64,000 nucleotides of DNA from Sphingobacteriales bacterium 44-15 (GTDB lineage Bacteria > Bacteroidota > Bacteroidia > Chitinophagales > Chitinophagaceae). Position 1 is the stretch's first letter, and every line of letters starts with the position of its first letter. Shown in pieces: positions 52,360 to 61,315 of this stretch. The notes below the pieces were generated by a model. It saw only the letters and a program-made list of their open reading frames with translations. It was not told the DNA's origin and ran no database searches. Both the position numbers and the translations under genes were made by a program. The stretch is from assembly GCA_001899685.1 (NCBI GenBank), contig MKWG01000046.1, positions 186,001 through 250,000 of the forward strand. Reading direction: 5' to 3'.

Positions 52360-53736
52360 TCATTTTAAACTGTTTAAAAGAAGGGTAAGCTGGTTTCCTG
52401 TAATGGCTTTTTGAAACAATGCCTTGCAAAACAGGAATTTTGCATTGGTATAATCCGTTTCAGCACGGTACAATACGCTCAGCGCCGTATTGAGTTCAAT
52501 GATATTGGTAAGCCCGTTCCGGTATAAAGCAAGCTTTTGCCTGTAGGCGGCCCTTGCAGCATTTAATTGCTGCGGGATCTCCCTGAGCCTGTCGTTGGCA
52601 GTAGAAAGCTCTACATCTGCCTGGCTGAGCGCTGAGGAGATCAGGGCCCCTTGCTCCTCAAGTTTTTTTTGTGCATACTGTGTGGCGGCCATTTGTGTTT
52701 TCAACTGGAGCCTGGTGTGTTTATAATCCAGTATATTGTAGGTAATTCCCACGCCGACGAGATAGTTGCCCCGCTCAAAGCCTATACCTTTTCCCAGGCT
52801 GCGGAACTCATCTGCTGCGCTCACACTGGAGCCGCGCCCCCAGGCGGCTGCCTGCAGGGAAATTTTGGGCAGGTAACTTTTCTTCACCAGGTTTTCCCTG
52901 TCAAGGCTGTTTTGATACAATGACCTGTAAAGAGTAATGGCTGGATGAGCAACTGTGTCAGGAGGAAATGTGCCGTCATCCGCATACGTATTGATGAGCC
53001 GGTTTTCCAGTAGCGTGTCCGGCTGTATCGCCGAGGAATCTATACCACTGTTGTAAGACAACAATAGCTGCACCTGTTTGAACTGGTTGTTCAATTCAAG
53101 ATAGATGAGCCTGGATTTAGAAAGCTCGGCTTCGGCAATACTGGTGTCTACTCCCGCTTTTATGCCGGCAATGGCCAGTGAGCGGATGGTCCGCCTGATC
53201 TCAATATTCCTCAGTATATTCTGATACTGGATCTGAATAAGATCATTAAGCCGTAAAAGCTGAAGGTAGTCATTCACTACATTGTATTGGATGTTGTACT
53301 GCGAGTTTGCAAAATTCAGCTTCTCAGCCTCCAGGTCTGAAGCCGCCACCCGTTGCTCGGCTTTAAACATACCGAAATTGTATATCTCCCAGTCTAAGGA
53401 AGCAATACCGAGATCAGTAAATACAGAGGAAGAATTTCCATCTGCCCTCACTCTTGAGTTGGATGGAACTATGCCGTAGGAAAAATATCCGCCGGGCAAA
53501 TTATTATTGGTGCCAATGTCGGCCTGGTAATTAAGCTTCAGCGAGGGGAGCCAGTTGTATTTTATGGCTTCCAGCTGGGCAGACTTTATGCCGATAGCTG
53601 CTGAGTCTGTGACCAGCCGCGGTGCGTTTGTTTTTGTTCTTTCCAATAGTTCGCTGAGGCTTGTCTTTTGTTGACCTGTTGCAGCGAGGGTGCAAAGCAA
53701 TAGCAGTAATATGCTCACAAAAAATGATCTTATCAT
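52360..53736 (-). CDS. TolC-family outer-membrane channel
   Basis: 458 residues from the Met at 53736, which opens a signal peptide (IRSFFVSILLLLLCTLAATG). The two-repeat coiled-coil architecture is visible (LELNNQFKQVQLLLSYNSG, LRLNDLIQIQYQNILRNIEIRRTIRSLA; ISSALSQADVELSTANDRLREIPQQLNAARAAYRQKLALYRNGLTNIIELNTALSVLYRAETDYTNAKF). It forms the exit duct. Seven bases separate it from the permease gene; the order is channel, permease, adaptor. Confidence 0.92.
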   Translation of the reverse strand: MIRSFFVSILLLLLCTLAATGQQKTSLSELLERTKTNAPRLVTDSAAIGIKSAQLEAIKYNWLPSLKLNYQADIGTNNNLPGGYFSYGIVPSNSRVRADGNSSSVFTDLGIASLDWEIYNFGMFKAEQRVAASDLEAEKLNFANSQYNIQYNVVNDYLQLLRLNDLIQIQYQNILRNIEIRRTIRSLAIAGIKAGVDTSIAEAELSKSRLIYLELNNQFKQVQLLLSYNSGIDSSAIQPDTLLENRLINTYADDGTFPPDTVAHPAITLYRSLYQNSLDRENLVKKSYLPKISLQAAAWGRGSSVSAADEFRSLGKGIGFERGNYLVGVGITYNILDYKHTRLQLKTQMAATQYAQKKLEEQGALISSALSQADVELSTANDRLREIPQQLNAARAAYRQKLALYRNGLTNIIELNTALSVLYRAETDYTNAKFLFCKALFQKAITGNQLTLLLNSLK

Positions 53737-53864
53737 TTTTACCGGTTTAATAAACCCCTGGGAAAAATTCCGGACAGGTTGATACACTGACGTTATCCCG
53801 TCCCGGAAATGGTAAACAAATACCTGGGTTGATTTACAATTAATAGCTTAGTAATAAAAGTGCA

Positions 53865-54254
53865 TTATGCTTCTGCAGGAGGACCACGTAACTGAAGTGA
53901 GACCCGGAAATGAGTAGTGCGTGTTGCGGGGAAATAGGTACCCCATTTTTTTTCAGGAACCGGGAAAAAATATGTGTAAGCTATACCTGCAACAGGTATA
54001 AAAGTCCATTCTTCCGGGTGATAGCGCTTATTGAGCCGGAAATTCAATGCCTGCGGACTAATTGGTCCGGACTGCTCAATGCTGATCCCGGTATTCTTAT
54101 GTGTTGCTGTTTGATAGGAAAAATAAGGAAGCGTTCCCGGTTGCCGGGGAGTATCCGGTGTGATAGCTAATAAATGTGCAATGAAAAAGGCTGCATACAG
54201 GCATGCCACTACTGTTCGGAAGCATACATCTTTCAACAGAACGCCTTTTCGCAT
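53865..54254 (-). CDS. Small secreted protein upstream of the efflux operon
   Basis: About 129 residues from a Met at 54254; the longer frame from 54374 runs through repeat DNA. A hydrophobic signal (VVACLYAAFFIAHLLA) is followed by a soluble part with WTFIPVAGIAYTYFFPVP and a C-terminus ...VSLQLRGPPAEA. I do not recognise a domain. Small proteins ending in a Pro-Pro tail often accompany Bacteroidota metal-efflux operons; this one is on the same strand, 128 bases before tolC. Confidence 0.5.
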   Translation of the reverse strand: MRKGVLLKDVCFRTVVACLYAAFFIAHLLAITPDTPRQPGTLPYFSYQTATHKNTGISIEQSGPISPQALNFRLNKRYHPEEWTFIPVAGIAYTYFFPVPEKKWGTYFPATRTTHFRVSLQLRGPPAEA

Positions 54255-54444
54255 GTGCCTGGGTTGATGCAGGAGAAAAGAGTGTAAACGATAGTAGTGT
54301 TGTGCCAAACGTGAGACGATAAACGTGAAATAATAAACGTCAAACGTGAGCGGTGAAAAGTATGCAGCATTCATTTTGTCTTCTCACGTTTCACCTCTCA
54401 CCATTCACTATTGTCCATTCACCCTTTATCACGATAACACGTCC
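54255..54444. repeat. Intergenic word repeats
   Basis: CGTGAGACGATAAACGTG, CGTCAAACGTGAGC, TTCTCACGTTTCACCTCTCACC and CATTCACTATTG words fill the gap. They are the same family as at 14690 and 38070, with forward and reverse words facing each other around 54360. Confidence 0.55.
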
Positions 54445-55737
54445 CTATCCCGACCTCTTCATCCTGTATTTTTTATTTACTTTTTTATTATTAAAATATT
54501 TATCCAGTTCTTCCGGGGAATCTCCTACTTCCACCAGGGGAACATCAATCAGTTGTACCTGTATGGATTTCAGCTCATCTCTCAGCTTCTGCGTTTTGGC
54601 CAGGATATCAGGGTCTTTTTCTCCCACCAGTGTATTGTTTTGCAGGAGGTATTCTAATCGTTTGATACTATTGCGTACCAGGGTCGCAGAGTTTTGTTCA
54701 GCTGTTTTTTGAGGTGATACGGATTCTTTCACCGGTACCATAGCCACTCCGACGCTGGGTAAAATTTTCCCGGCACTTTTTTGTGCATCGGTGGGCAGGG
54801 AAGAAAATACCGTTCCCCCAAGTGAAGAAGCTGCAGAAGTTAAGTCAAATGAATTTCTGGTCTTCTTGGTAGATCTTACATTTTTATCAAGCATCATGAA
54901 AGTCGCTTTCAGCTGGTTCGAATAATTTTGTATCGTCTTTTTGACCTCGTTATACTCCAGCACTTTCTGTGGATAGTTGATATTTTCTTTTACAATGATC
55001 TTTACTACGGCCGTATCTCTTGAATTAAATTTGTTGGAGCCGATGAAATTCAGGATCACTTCCCTTTGCTTGTCCTTATCCGTTCCTTTAACAAATCCAA
55101 AAGGCGGCGACCACCTGAAGTCATCCCCGCATTTTGTAATAGGTGAAAGCGGTTTTATAGGATAATTGCTCGTCATAATGATCTTTTCGATCGGGAAATT
55201 CCCGTCTTCACACTGTACTTTAAAATTTACGCTGTCACCTTCATCCACATATAGCACATTATTGACTGCGGGCTTTATTTTAGACGGAATGATCTCCGAA
55301 TTGTAGAAAAGCAATGTAAAAGAAGTATCAATCCGGTCGCTGGGATTATCCAGATTTTGCACGCCAAGCAATACCTTGTATTCCTGATCGAATTTAAGCC
55401 TGCCGTTAAGAAATAATCCACGTTCGGGACGGACATGCAGCATACCGCTTCTCTCTACCTGTATGCCGGGCAGGGCGTTTTTCAAAAACCAGAAATAGTG
55501 GGCAATGTCTTTATTGATCAATAGCTGGTAGTGCAGCGAAGAATCGCCATTCAGGGAAAGATAAGGATTAAGATTGCGGATACGCAATATGGTATCTTCC
55601 TGCTGTATGGGTTTAAGCGATGTATCTGCTATTGTAGTATCGGCCTTTATTTTCAATGAATCCGGAACCTGGGAAAATGCCTGAAACGAAGTGAAAATAA
55701 AAAGCACCAGAAACGGAAACCTGAAGTTGCTGCTCAA
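54445..55737 (-). CDS. Exported protein of unknown function
   Basis: 430 residues with signal peptide (RFPFLVLFIFTSFQAFS). Residues 90-270 look like two Ig-like or cadherin-like beta domains (GMLHVRPERGLFLNGRLKFDQEYKVLLGVQNLDNPSDRIDTSFTLLFYN; VDEGDSVNFKVQCEDGNFPIEKIIMTSNYPI), followed by a helical C-terminal part (KRLEYLLQNNTLVGEKDPDILAKTQKLRDELKSIQVQL) and a basic end (NNKKVNKKYRMKRSG). No known family is recognised. An exact -7 box precedes it. Confidence 0.75.
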   Translation of the reverse strand: MSSNFRFPFLVLFIFTSFQAFSQVPDSLKIKADTTIADTSLKPIQQEDTILRIRNLNPYLSLNGDSSLHYQLLINKDIAHYFWFLKNALPGIQVERSGMLHVRPERGLFLNGRLKFDQEYKVLLGVQNLDNPSDRIDTSFTLLFYNSEIIPSKIKPAVNNVLYVDEGDSVNFKVQCEDGNFPIEKIIMTSNYPIKPLSPITKCGDDFRWSPPFGFVKGTDKDKQREVILNFIGSNKFNSRDTAVVKIIVKENINYPQKVLEYNEVKKTIQNYSNQLKATFMMLDKNVRSTKKTRNSFDLTSAASSLGGTVFSSLPTDAQKSAGKILPSVGVAMVPVKESVSPQKTAEQNSATLVRNSIKRLEYLLQNNTLVGEKDPDILAKTQKLRDELKSIQVQLIDVPLVEVGDSPEELDKYFNNKKVNKKYRMKRSG

Positions 55738-55773
55738 AATGGCGGTTTTTTAAGGGTTATGAAAATTGAAAAG

Positions 55774-55781
55774 CAAATTTA
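55774..55781 (-). promoter_or_regulatory. -7 box for the 54445-55737 gene
   Basis: TAAATTTG on the minus strand, an exact match; a TTTG lies 15 bases further upstream. The ATG at 55737 is 36 bases downstream. Confidence 0.4.
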
Positions 55782-55863
55782 AAGCAATAAGTGATACAAA
55801 CGAATTGATATACTGCATTATGATAACAAATTCAATCTTTTATAACAGAATGTTAATTGTATT

Positions 55864-55891
55864 AAAAAAGGTTAGCCCATACGGGCTAACC
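55864..55891 (-). terminator. Intrinsic terminator after hsp20
   Basis: GGTTAGCCC and GGGCTAACC form a 9-base-pair stem with an ATAC/GTAT loop; on the minus strand a TTTTTT run follows the stem. It lies 50 bases after the Hsp20 stop. Confidence 0.85.
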
Positions 55892-55940
55892 CCACATCAA
55901 AACCAACCGCTCATTAACATTTTTTTATTCCTTCGCCGGC

Positions 55941-56381
55941 TTATTGAATATCGATTTGCTTGCTTACAGCCTGGGCTTCTGCTTTCTTGGGCACAAGCAC
56001 TTTCAGTATACCGTCTTCGTATTTTGCCTGTATATCTGCGGCATTGATTTTATCGCCAAGGGTAAAAGTCCTTTTGAAGCTGTTGTAGCTGAATTCCCGG
56101 CGGACGGTTTTATATTCTTCTTCACTGGTGTTTTCTTTCTTTTCGTAGCTTACGGTAAGCAGACCGTCTTCCACGCTGATCTTAATATCGTCTTTCTTCA
56201 ATCCGGGAGCGCTTACTTCAAGATGATAAGCATCCTTTGTCTGATGAATATTTACGGGTGCGGAAGACCATTTTTCAGGAGTAAAATCACTGCCGAAACC
56301 AGACCAGTCTGTAAAAAGATCATCAAAAATGGAGCTAAAGGTTTTCTTTACCGGAGAGCCGTTAAATTTTACGAGTGTCAT
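55941..56381 (-). CDS. Small heat-shock protein, Hsp20/alpha-crystallin family
   Basis: 146 residues. The alpha-crystallin domain spans about 38-130 (APVNIHQTKDAYHLEVSAPGLKKDDIKISVEDGLLTVSYEKK, REFSYNSFKRTFTLGDKINAADIQAKYEDGILKVLVPK), with the A-x-x-x-n-G-v-L motif as YEDGILKV. A C-terminal I-x-I-like tail (KQIDIQ) supports oligomer assembly. It is an ATP-independent holdase. The gene is monocistronic with its own terminator. Confidence 0.93.
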   Translation of the reverse strand: MTLVKFNGSPVKKTFSSIFDDLFTDWSGFGSDFTPEKWSSAPVNIHQTKDAYHLEVSAPGLKKDDIKISVEDGLLTVSYEKKENTSEEEYKTVRREFSYNSFKRTFTLGDKINAADIQAKYEDGILKVLVPKKAEAQAVSKQIDIQ

Positions 56382-56583
56382 AGTAGTTATTTTTTTTGTT
56401 AAAGATTTTTTGTTTGACGATAGTCAATGATCAAATGCCATTCCATTGCCCGAATTGCGACAATTGATCGATGAAATCATAAGCGAATGCGACTTTGTGT
56501 CGCTTTATTATAATTTTATATGCCAGTATGTCATCACCGGTGAGGCGAAACCTGAGATTATGCAACCTGCAACCAACATCTCA

Positions 56584-56612
56584 TTGCGCAAAAATTATTT
56601 TAGCTAAATTTG
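56584..56612 (+). promoter_or_regulatory. Promoter of the bacilliredoxin gene
   Basis: TTG at 56584-56586 and an exact -7 box TAAATTTG at 56605-56612 are separated by 18 bases, close to the phylum's -33/-7 spacing. Transcript start is expected near 56619, a short leader before the ATG at 56632. This is the best promoter in the window. Confidence 0.55.
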
Positions 56613-56631
56613 CACTCTAAAATGTAAAAAA

Positions 56632-57048
56632 ATGTATCCTTCAGAAATTGTAATACCGATGAAAGAGGAGTTGACCGAAAATGGCTTTGATGAGCTGTTG
56701 ACTCCCGAGGAAGTAAACCAGGCCCTTCAAAATAAAGGCACTACGTTAGTGATGATCAATTCTGTCTGCGGCTGCTCTGCAGGCAGTGCAAGACCGGGAG
56801 TGCTGATGGCTGTAGCCAATGCCTCCAGAAAGCCGGATCATCTCACCACCAGCTTTGCAGGGTTTGATATAGACGCCGTAAAAAAATTAAGGGAGCATCT
56901 GTTACCTTATCCTCCATCTTCTCCGGCAATTGCGTTGTTTAAAGACGGTGCGCTGGTGCACATGATCGAACGTCACCAGATAGAAGGCAGGCCTGCGCAG
57001 CTTATTGCAAAAAGCCTCATAGCTGCTTTCGACGAATATTGTAATTAA
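56632..57048 (+). CDS. brxA: Bacilliredoxin BrxA/BrxB family
   Basis: 138 residues, usual length. The active-site CGC motif (Cys46, Cys48) lies in MINSVCGCSAGSARPG; YPSEIVIPMKEELTENGFDEL and the cis-Pro block SPAIALFKDGALVHMIERHQIEGR complete the thioredoxin-like fold. It removes bacillithiol or similar thiols from mixed disulfides on proteins; Bacteroidota that make bacillithiol carry it. The gene has its own promoter and terminator. Confidence 0.93.
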   Translation: MYPSEIVIPMKEELTENGFDELLTPEEVNQALQNKGTTLVMINSVCGCSAGSARPGVLMAVANASRKPDHLTTSFAGFDIDAVKKLREHLLPYPPSSPAIALFKDGALVHMIERHQIEGRPAQLIAKSLIAAFDEYCN

Positions 57049-57070
57049 GTTTGTTTACAAAGCATCATAG

Positions 57071-57100
57071 AAAATCCTGTCGGACGACAGGATTTTTTTT
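57071..57100 (+). terminator. Intrinsic terminator after brxA
   Basis: AAAATCCTGTC and GACAGGATTTT form an 11-base-pair stem with a GGAC loop, followed by four more T residues. Confidence 0.9.
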
Positions 57101-57188
57101 ATCGGTTGAAATCAGTAACAGGAGTTTTTATTTTTATTCAATCCATATTTTTAAAGTATCATTGTGCCCTTATACCTAATTGTATAAC

Positions 57189-58472
57189 ATGTATCCAAAC
57201 CTGTATTTCTTTCTGAAAGATGTTTTTGGTGTTGAGGCCTGGCACTGGACAAAATTTGTGAATTCATTTGGATTTTTCGTAGCGATCAGTTTTGTTTTAG
57301 CTGCAGTAGTGCTTACCAAAGAGCTGAAGCGGAAAGAGCGGGAAGGAAAAATGTTTCCCATCGAAGAAACCATCGAAGTGGGGAAACCCGCAACGATTTC
57401 AGAATTGATCTTAAATGCTATCCTTGGTTTTGTTGTAGGCTATAAGGCATTCGGGATTTTTTTCAATAAAGATTCCGTTCCCCCCCAGGAATATATATTT
57501 TCTGCCAATGGGAGCGTGGGGGGCGGCATATTGCTTGCGGCATTATTTGCATTTTTCAAATACCGCGAAAAAAACAAACAGAAGCTGGCAAAACCAGAGG
57601 AAAGAAAAATACGGGTATGGCCACATGAACGTGTTGGCGATATTACTATTCTTGGTGCTATTTTTGGTTTTGTAGGCGCAAAAGTTTTTGACAATCTCGA
57701 AAACTGGAACAGGTTCATCCAGGATCCTATCGGTAATTTGTTATCGCCCAGCGGTCTTACGTTTTATGGAGGACTGATATGCGCCACCGCTGCCATATTA
57801 TGGTTTGCCAGGAAGAAAAAGATGAGCATAAGGCACCTTGTGGATGCAGCAGCGCCCACGCTCATGCTGGCTTATGCTTTAGGAAGGATAGGCTGCCAGG
57901 TAAGCGGCGATGGTGACTGGGGTATCCTGAACAGCGCTTATATTACAGACAGCGCGGGTAAAGCAATGGTGGCTCACCCCGGCGATTTTGAAAAAGCGGT
58001 AGCCGCCAATAAGACTATTTATTTAAATGAATTCGGAACAGACAGTGTTCCGCACAAAACTGTAAAGGGACCTGCTTTTTTGCCAACGTGGATGGTTGCG
58101 TATGCTTATCCTCACAATGTAAATGAGCAGGGCTTTAAACTGGCAAATTGCGAAGGCGATCACTGCAACGCGCTGCCTGTCCCGGTTTTCCCCACTCCGT
58201 TTTATGAAACGCTGATGTGCCTGGTATTGTTTGGCATACTGCTTTTGCTGAGGGACCGCCTGGACATACCGGGGCAATTATTTGCGGTATACCTGGTATT
58301 AAATGGTATAGAACGTTTCTTCATTGAAAAAATAAGGGTCAATACCAAATATGATATTTTCGGCTTTCATCCTACACAGGCTGAGCTGATATCCTCCCTG
58401 CTGGTCATTGCCGGCATTATACTTTTCTTCTGGACTAAAAAGCTGACTCCACCTGTGAAGACCGTTAGGTAG
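57189..58472 (+). CDS. lgt: Prolipoprotein diacylglyceryl transferase
   Basis: 427 residues from the ATG at 57189; a TTG at 57180 is in frame but disfavoured. Lgt transfers diacylglycerol from phosphatidylglycerol to the lipobox Cys. Marks are SPSGLTFYGGLICAT (with the catalytic-region YGG), AAPTLMLAYALGRIGCQVSGDGDWG (the Lgt signature, with the conserved GR), and PTPFYETLMCLVLFG. It is longer than the roughly 290-residue proteobacterial enzyme because of an inserted periplasmic stretch (about 255-320), as usual in this phylum. It serves the many lipoproteins predicted here. Confidence 0.93.
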   Translation: MYPNLYFFLKDVFGVEAWHWTKFVNSFGFFVAISFVLAAVVLTKELKRKEREGKMFPIEETIEVGKPATISELILNAILGFVVGYKAFGIFFNKDSVPPQEYIFSANGSVGGGILLAALFAFFKYREKNKQKLAKPEERKIRVWPHERVGDITILGAIFGFVGAKVFDNLENWNRFIQDPIGNLLSPSGLTFYGGLICATAAILWFARKKKMSIRHLVDAAAPTLMLAYALGRIGCQVSGDGDWGILNSAYITDSAGKAMVAHPGDFEKAVAANKTIYLNEFGTDSVPHKTVKGPAFLPTWMVAYAYPHNVNEQGFKLANCEGDHCNALPVPVFPTPFYETLMCLVLFGILLLLRDRLDIPGQLFAVYLVLNGIERFFIEKIRVNTKYDIFGFHPTQAELISSLLVIAGIILFFWTKKLTPPVKTVR

Positions 58473-58540
58473 TTGCGGGTTTCAGGTTACAGGTTTCAGG
58501 TATCTGCTTTTACCCCTTACCCCTTATCACTCTTCACCAG

Positions 58541-58619
58541 TAAAGTACTATGCATTACCAAATATCCCTGATTTTAACCACTTATTGCAAAACTATGTTC
58601 TATGCATTGCAAAGTACCT
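58541..58619. promoter_or_regulatory. Two copies of an ATGCATT(A/G)C(C/A)AA motif, candidate operator
   Basis: AAGTACTATGCATTACCAAA at 58543-58562 and CTATGCATTGCAAAGTACC at 58600-58618 are imperfect copies about 54 bases apart. The second has a partial dyad, and both resemble the AGTACTTTGCAATGCAAAGTACT-like palindromes bound by PadR-type regulators. They lie just upstream of the receptor's -7 box, suggesting repression. The link to PadR is from memory of the motif and is tentative. Confidence 0.35.
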
Positions 58620-58626
58620 ATTTTTG
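58619..58626 (+). promoter_or_regulatory. -7 box for the TonB-dependent receptor gene
   Basis: TATTTTTG is an exact match placed directly after the second candidate operator. The ATG at 58661 is 35 bases downstream. Confidence 0.45.
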
Positions 58627-58660
58627 GCAGGTAATTTAAAAGTGCATAAATATAACTGCA

Positions 58661-61132
58661 ATGAAAAAGATACTTAGTCTTACAGTCGCTATTTGTCTGG
58701 GTATAGTATTGGCAAGCGCCCAGACACCCGGCAGGATGCTGATAAAGGGAATCATAAAAAATAACAGTACCCCTGTTGCATCTGCAACAGTATCCCTGTT
58801 AGATGAGAAGGATTCTTCCATGCTCAAAGCAGAGGTTGCTGACAAGAACGGAAATTTTCAGATCATTCCGGTTAGGGAGGGGACATTTTTATTATCTGTA
58901 AGCGCTGTGGGTTATGAAAAAAAATATACAGCGCCGTTCGGGATAAAAGCTTCCGGGAGCGTAACTGATATAGGCATTATTTCGCTGGAACATGCTTCAA
59001 AAAATATGGAAGCGGTGGTGATCACAGCAAAAAAGCCGCTGATAGAGCAAAAGGCAGATAAGCTGATCGTGAATGTGGATGCTTCTCCCGCTAATGCCGG
59101 GGCTACTGCCATGGAAGTACTGGAAAAATCGCCGGGCATCTCGGTGGATAATGACGGTAATATCAGCCTTAAAGGGAAAGGAGGCATTATTGTAATGATG
59201 GATGGTAAGCCTACTTATCTTTCTGCATCCGATCTTGCCAACCTGCTTAAGAACACGCCTGCATCTGCCATTGACCAGATAGAGATCATGACCAATCCAT
59301 CTTCCAAATACGATGCGGCAGGCAATGCCGGCATTATTAATATCAAAACAAAAAAGAGCTTAAAAAGCGGCTTGAATGGCAGTATCACTGTGGGAGGCAG
59401 CGCCGGCTTTTTTCATAAGGGAAATACATGGTATGCACAGCCGGGTTCTCAAAACAGTTTCAATTTCAATTACCGTAAGGACAAGATCAATATTTTCGGG
59501 AGCTACAATCCCAATTATAACGAACGCAGGAACGATCTGAACATTAAAAGAAATTTCTACAACGAAGACGGCAGCCTTAATGCGAGCGCCAACCTGCAAA
59601 CCCTTTTCAAGGGCAGCAGCAGGAATCATAATGCCAAGTTTGGAATAGATTACTACATAGATAAAAAGAATGTAGTGGGAGTGGTATTTACCGGCTTTGG
59701 CTTTTTTGGAAATCCGTCGCCTTTAACTATATCCAATATCTATAATCCTGATGGAAGCCTCCAGTCGGGGCTGCATACTGACAATGAAAATTCACTGATC
59801 TTCAGAAATTATACCGGCAATATTAATTACAAGCACAGCTTTGACAGTACGGGCAGGGAGCTTACCATTGACCTGGACTATGTAAAGTATAATAATGTGG
59901 TGGATATGTTGCTTGCCACTGAAGTCAAAGACGGTTATGGAAATAAAACCGGCAACCCGGTATACCTCCGCGGGCACCTGCCTTCTTTAATAGACATTTA
60001 TTCTTTTAAATCCGACTATGTACATCCTCTTAAAAAAGACATGAAGATAGAAGCGGGCATAAAAACCAATTTTGTAAAGAATAATAACCTGGTAGATTAT
60101 GCGCACAGGAATGATGAGGGATGGATACCCGATGCCAGGTCGAATCATTTCATATACGAGGAAAATATTAATGCTGCTTACCTGAATGTTAGTAAGAAGT
60201 TCAGCGAAAAGTGGAGCGCGCAGGCAGGACTGAGGGTGGAAAATACCAACACCAAAGGTCATCAGGTAACCAACGATTCCACTTTTATCAGGCATTATAC
60301 CAATCTTTTTCCTACGGCTTATATTACTTACAGCCTGAATAAAAATAACCAGTTGGTATTGTCGTATGGGCGAAGGGTGAACAGGCCTAACTATGAAGAT
60401 CTGAACCCGTTTACCTATTTCCTGGATTCATTAACCTATCGCCAGGGCAATCCTTACCTGCTGCCGCAGTTTACCCATAACGTTGAATTATCATATACAT
60501 TCATGAGTAAGTATATTACTACTGTAAACTACAGCAGGACTACTGATGTGATCTCGCAGATACTCAATCAGAATACCGCAGAAAAAACCACTTATCTCAC
60601 CACTGAGAATATCAGCACATTCAGGAATATCGGGGTGTCGGTGAACGCTCCCTTCAAGTGGACACCATGGTTCAGCACTAACCTGTTTATGAATGTATAT
60701 AACAATCACTATAAGGGTATGTATAATGCAGACAAGATTGAGGTATCGTATACTGCTTACATGGTGAATGTTACCAACACTTTCAATATAGTCAAAGGAT
60801 TTTCTGCAGAATTAAGCGGTTTCTACAGGTCGAGGGCAGTAGAGCAATTGATGATGATGAATGAAATGTATCAGATGACCATCGGGCTGCAGAAAAATGT
60901 GCTTAAAGACAAAGCTACTATCCGGCTCAGTTTCCGTGATCCTTTCGGCTGGCAGAAATTCGGAGGCCATATGAAATATGGCGATGTGGACGCAACAGTT
61001 GCCAACCGGTGGGACAGCCGCCAGGTGGCTGCAGGCTTTACCTATCGTTTTGGCAAGAATACGATAGCTCCTTCACGCCGGCGGGCTACAGGGGTATCTG
61101 ATGAGATCAACAGGGTAGGGCAGGGGAATTAG
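58661..61132 (+). CDS. TonB-dependent receptor, outer-membrane beta-barrel family
   Basis: 823 residues. Signal peptide (KKILSLTVAICLGIVLASAQ), carboxypeptidase-regulatory-like domain (IKGIIKNNSTPVASATVSLLDEKDSSMLKAEVADKNGNF), plug (ADKLIVNVDASPANAGATAMEVLEKSPGISVDNDGNISLKGKGG, IMTNPSSKYDAAGNAGIINIKTKK) and a barrel of the OMP_b-brl_3 type with YGRRVNRPNYEDLNPFTYFLDSLTYRQGNPYLLPQFTHNVEL. This family is not the SusC type and has no SusD partner. The ligand is unknown. It has its own promoter, candidate operators and a terminator. Confidence 0.92.
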   Translation: MKKILSLTVAICLGIVLASAQTPGRMLIKGIIKNNSTPVASATVSLLDEKDSSMLKAEVADKNGNFQIIPVREGTFLLSVSAVGYEKKYTAPFGIKASGSVTDIGIISLEHASKNMEAVVITAKKPLIEQKADKLIVNVDASPANAGATAMEVLEKSPGISVDNDGNISLKGKGGIIVMMDGKPTYLSASDLANLLKNTPASAIDQIEIMTNPSSKYDAAGNAGIINIKTKKSLKSGLNGSITVGGSAGFFHKGNTWYAQPGSQNSFNFNYRKDKINIFGSYNPNYNERRNDLNIKRNFYNEDGSLNASANLQTLFKGSSRNHNAKFGIDYYIDKKNVVGVVFTGFGFFGNPSPLTISNIYNPDGSLQSGLHTDNENSLIFRNYTGNINYKHSFDSTGRELTIDLDYVKYNNVVDMLLATEVKDGYGNKTGNPVYLRGHLPSLIDIYSFKSDYVHPLKKDMKIEAGIKTNFVKNNNLVDYAHRNDEGWIPDARSNHFIYEENINAAYLNVSKKFSEKWSAQAGLRVENTNTKGHQVTNDSTFIRHYTNLFPTAYITYSLNKNNQLVLSYGRRVNRPNYEDLNPFTYFLDSLTYRQGNPYLLPQFTHNVELSYTFMSKYITTVNYSRTTDVISQILNQNTAEKTTYLTTENISTFRNIGVSVNAPFKWTPWFSTNLFMNVYNNHYKGMYNADKIEVSYTAYMVNVTNTFNIVKGFSAELSGFYRSRAVEQLMMMNEMYQMTIGLQKNVLKDKATIRLSFRDPFGWQKFGGHMKYGDVDATVANRWDSRQVAAGFTYRFGKNTIAPSRRRATGVSDEINRVGQGN

Positions 61133-61172
61133 CCGGAAAAATATGTTTAGTTTCTCATGTTTTGGTTTTCGG

Positions 61173-61200
61173 TCCCGCTGTTCTCAGCGGGATTATTTTT
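61173..61200 (+). terminator. Intrinsic terminator after the TonB-dependent receptor
   Basis: TCCCGCTG and CAGCGGGA form an 8-base-pair stem with a TTCT loop, followed by TTATTTTT. Confidence 0.88.
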
Positions 61201-61315
61201 GTAAAGAGCGGCAAGGAAAATAGTATTGCCAGGCTTTCGATGTGCAGGTAAGGCGTTACATAAGCCACCTTGTCTGGCGGTAAAGCAGTATCTTTATAGT
61301 ACTTAATTTACCATT

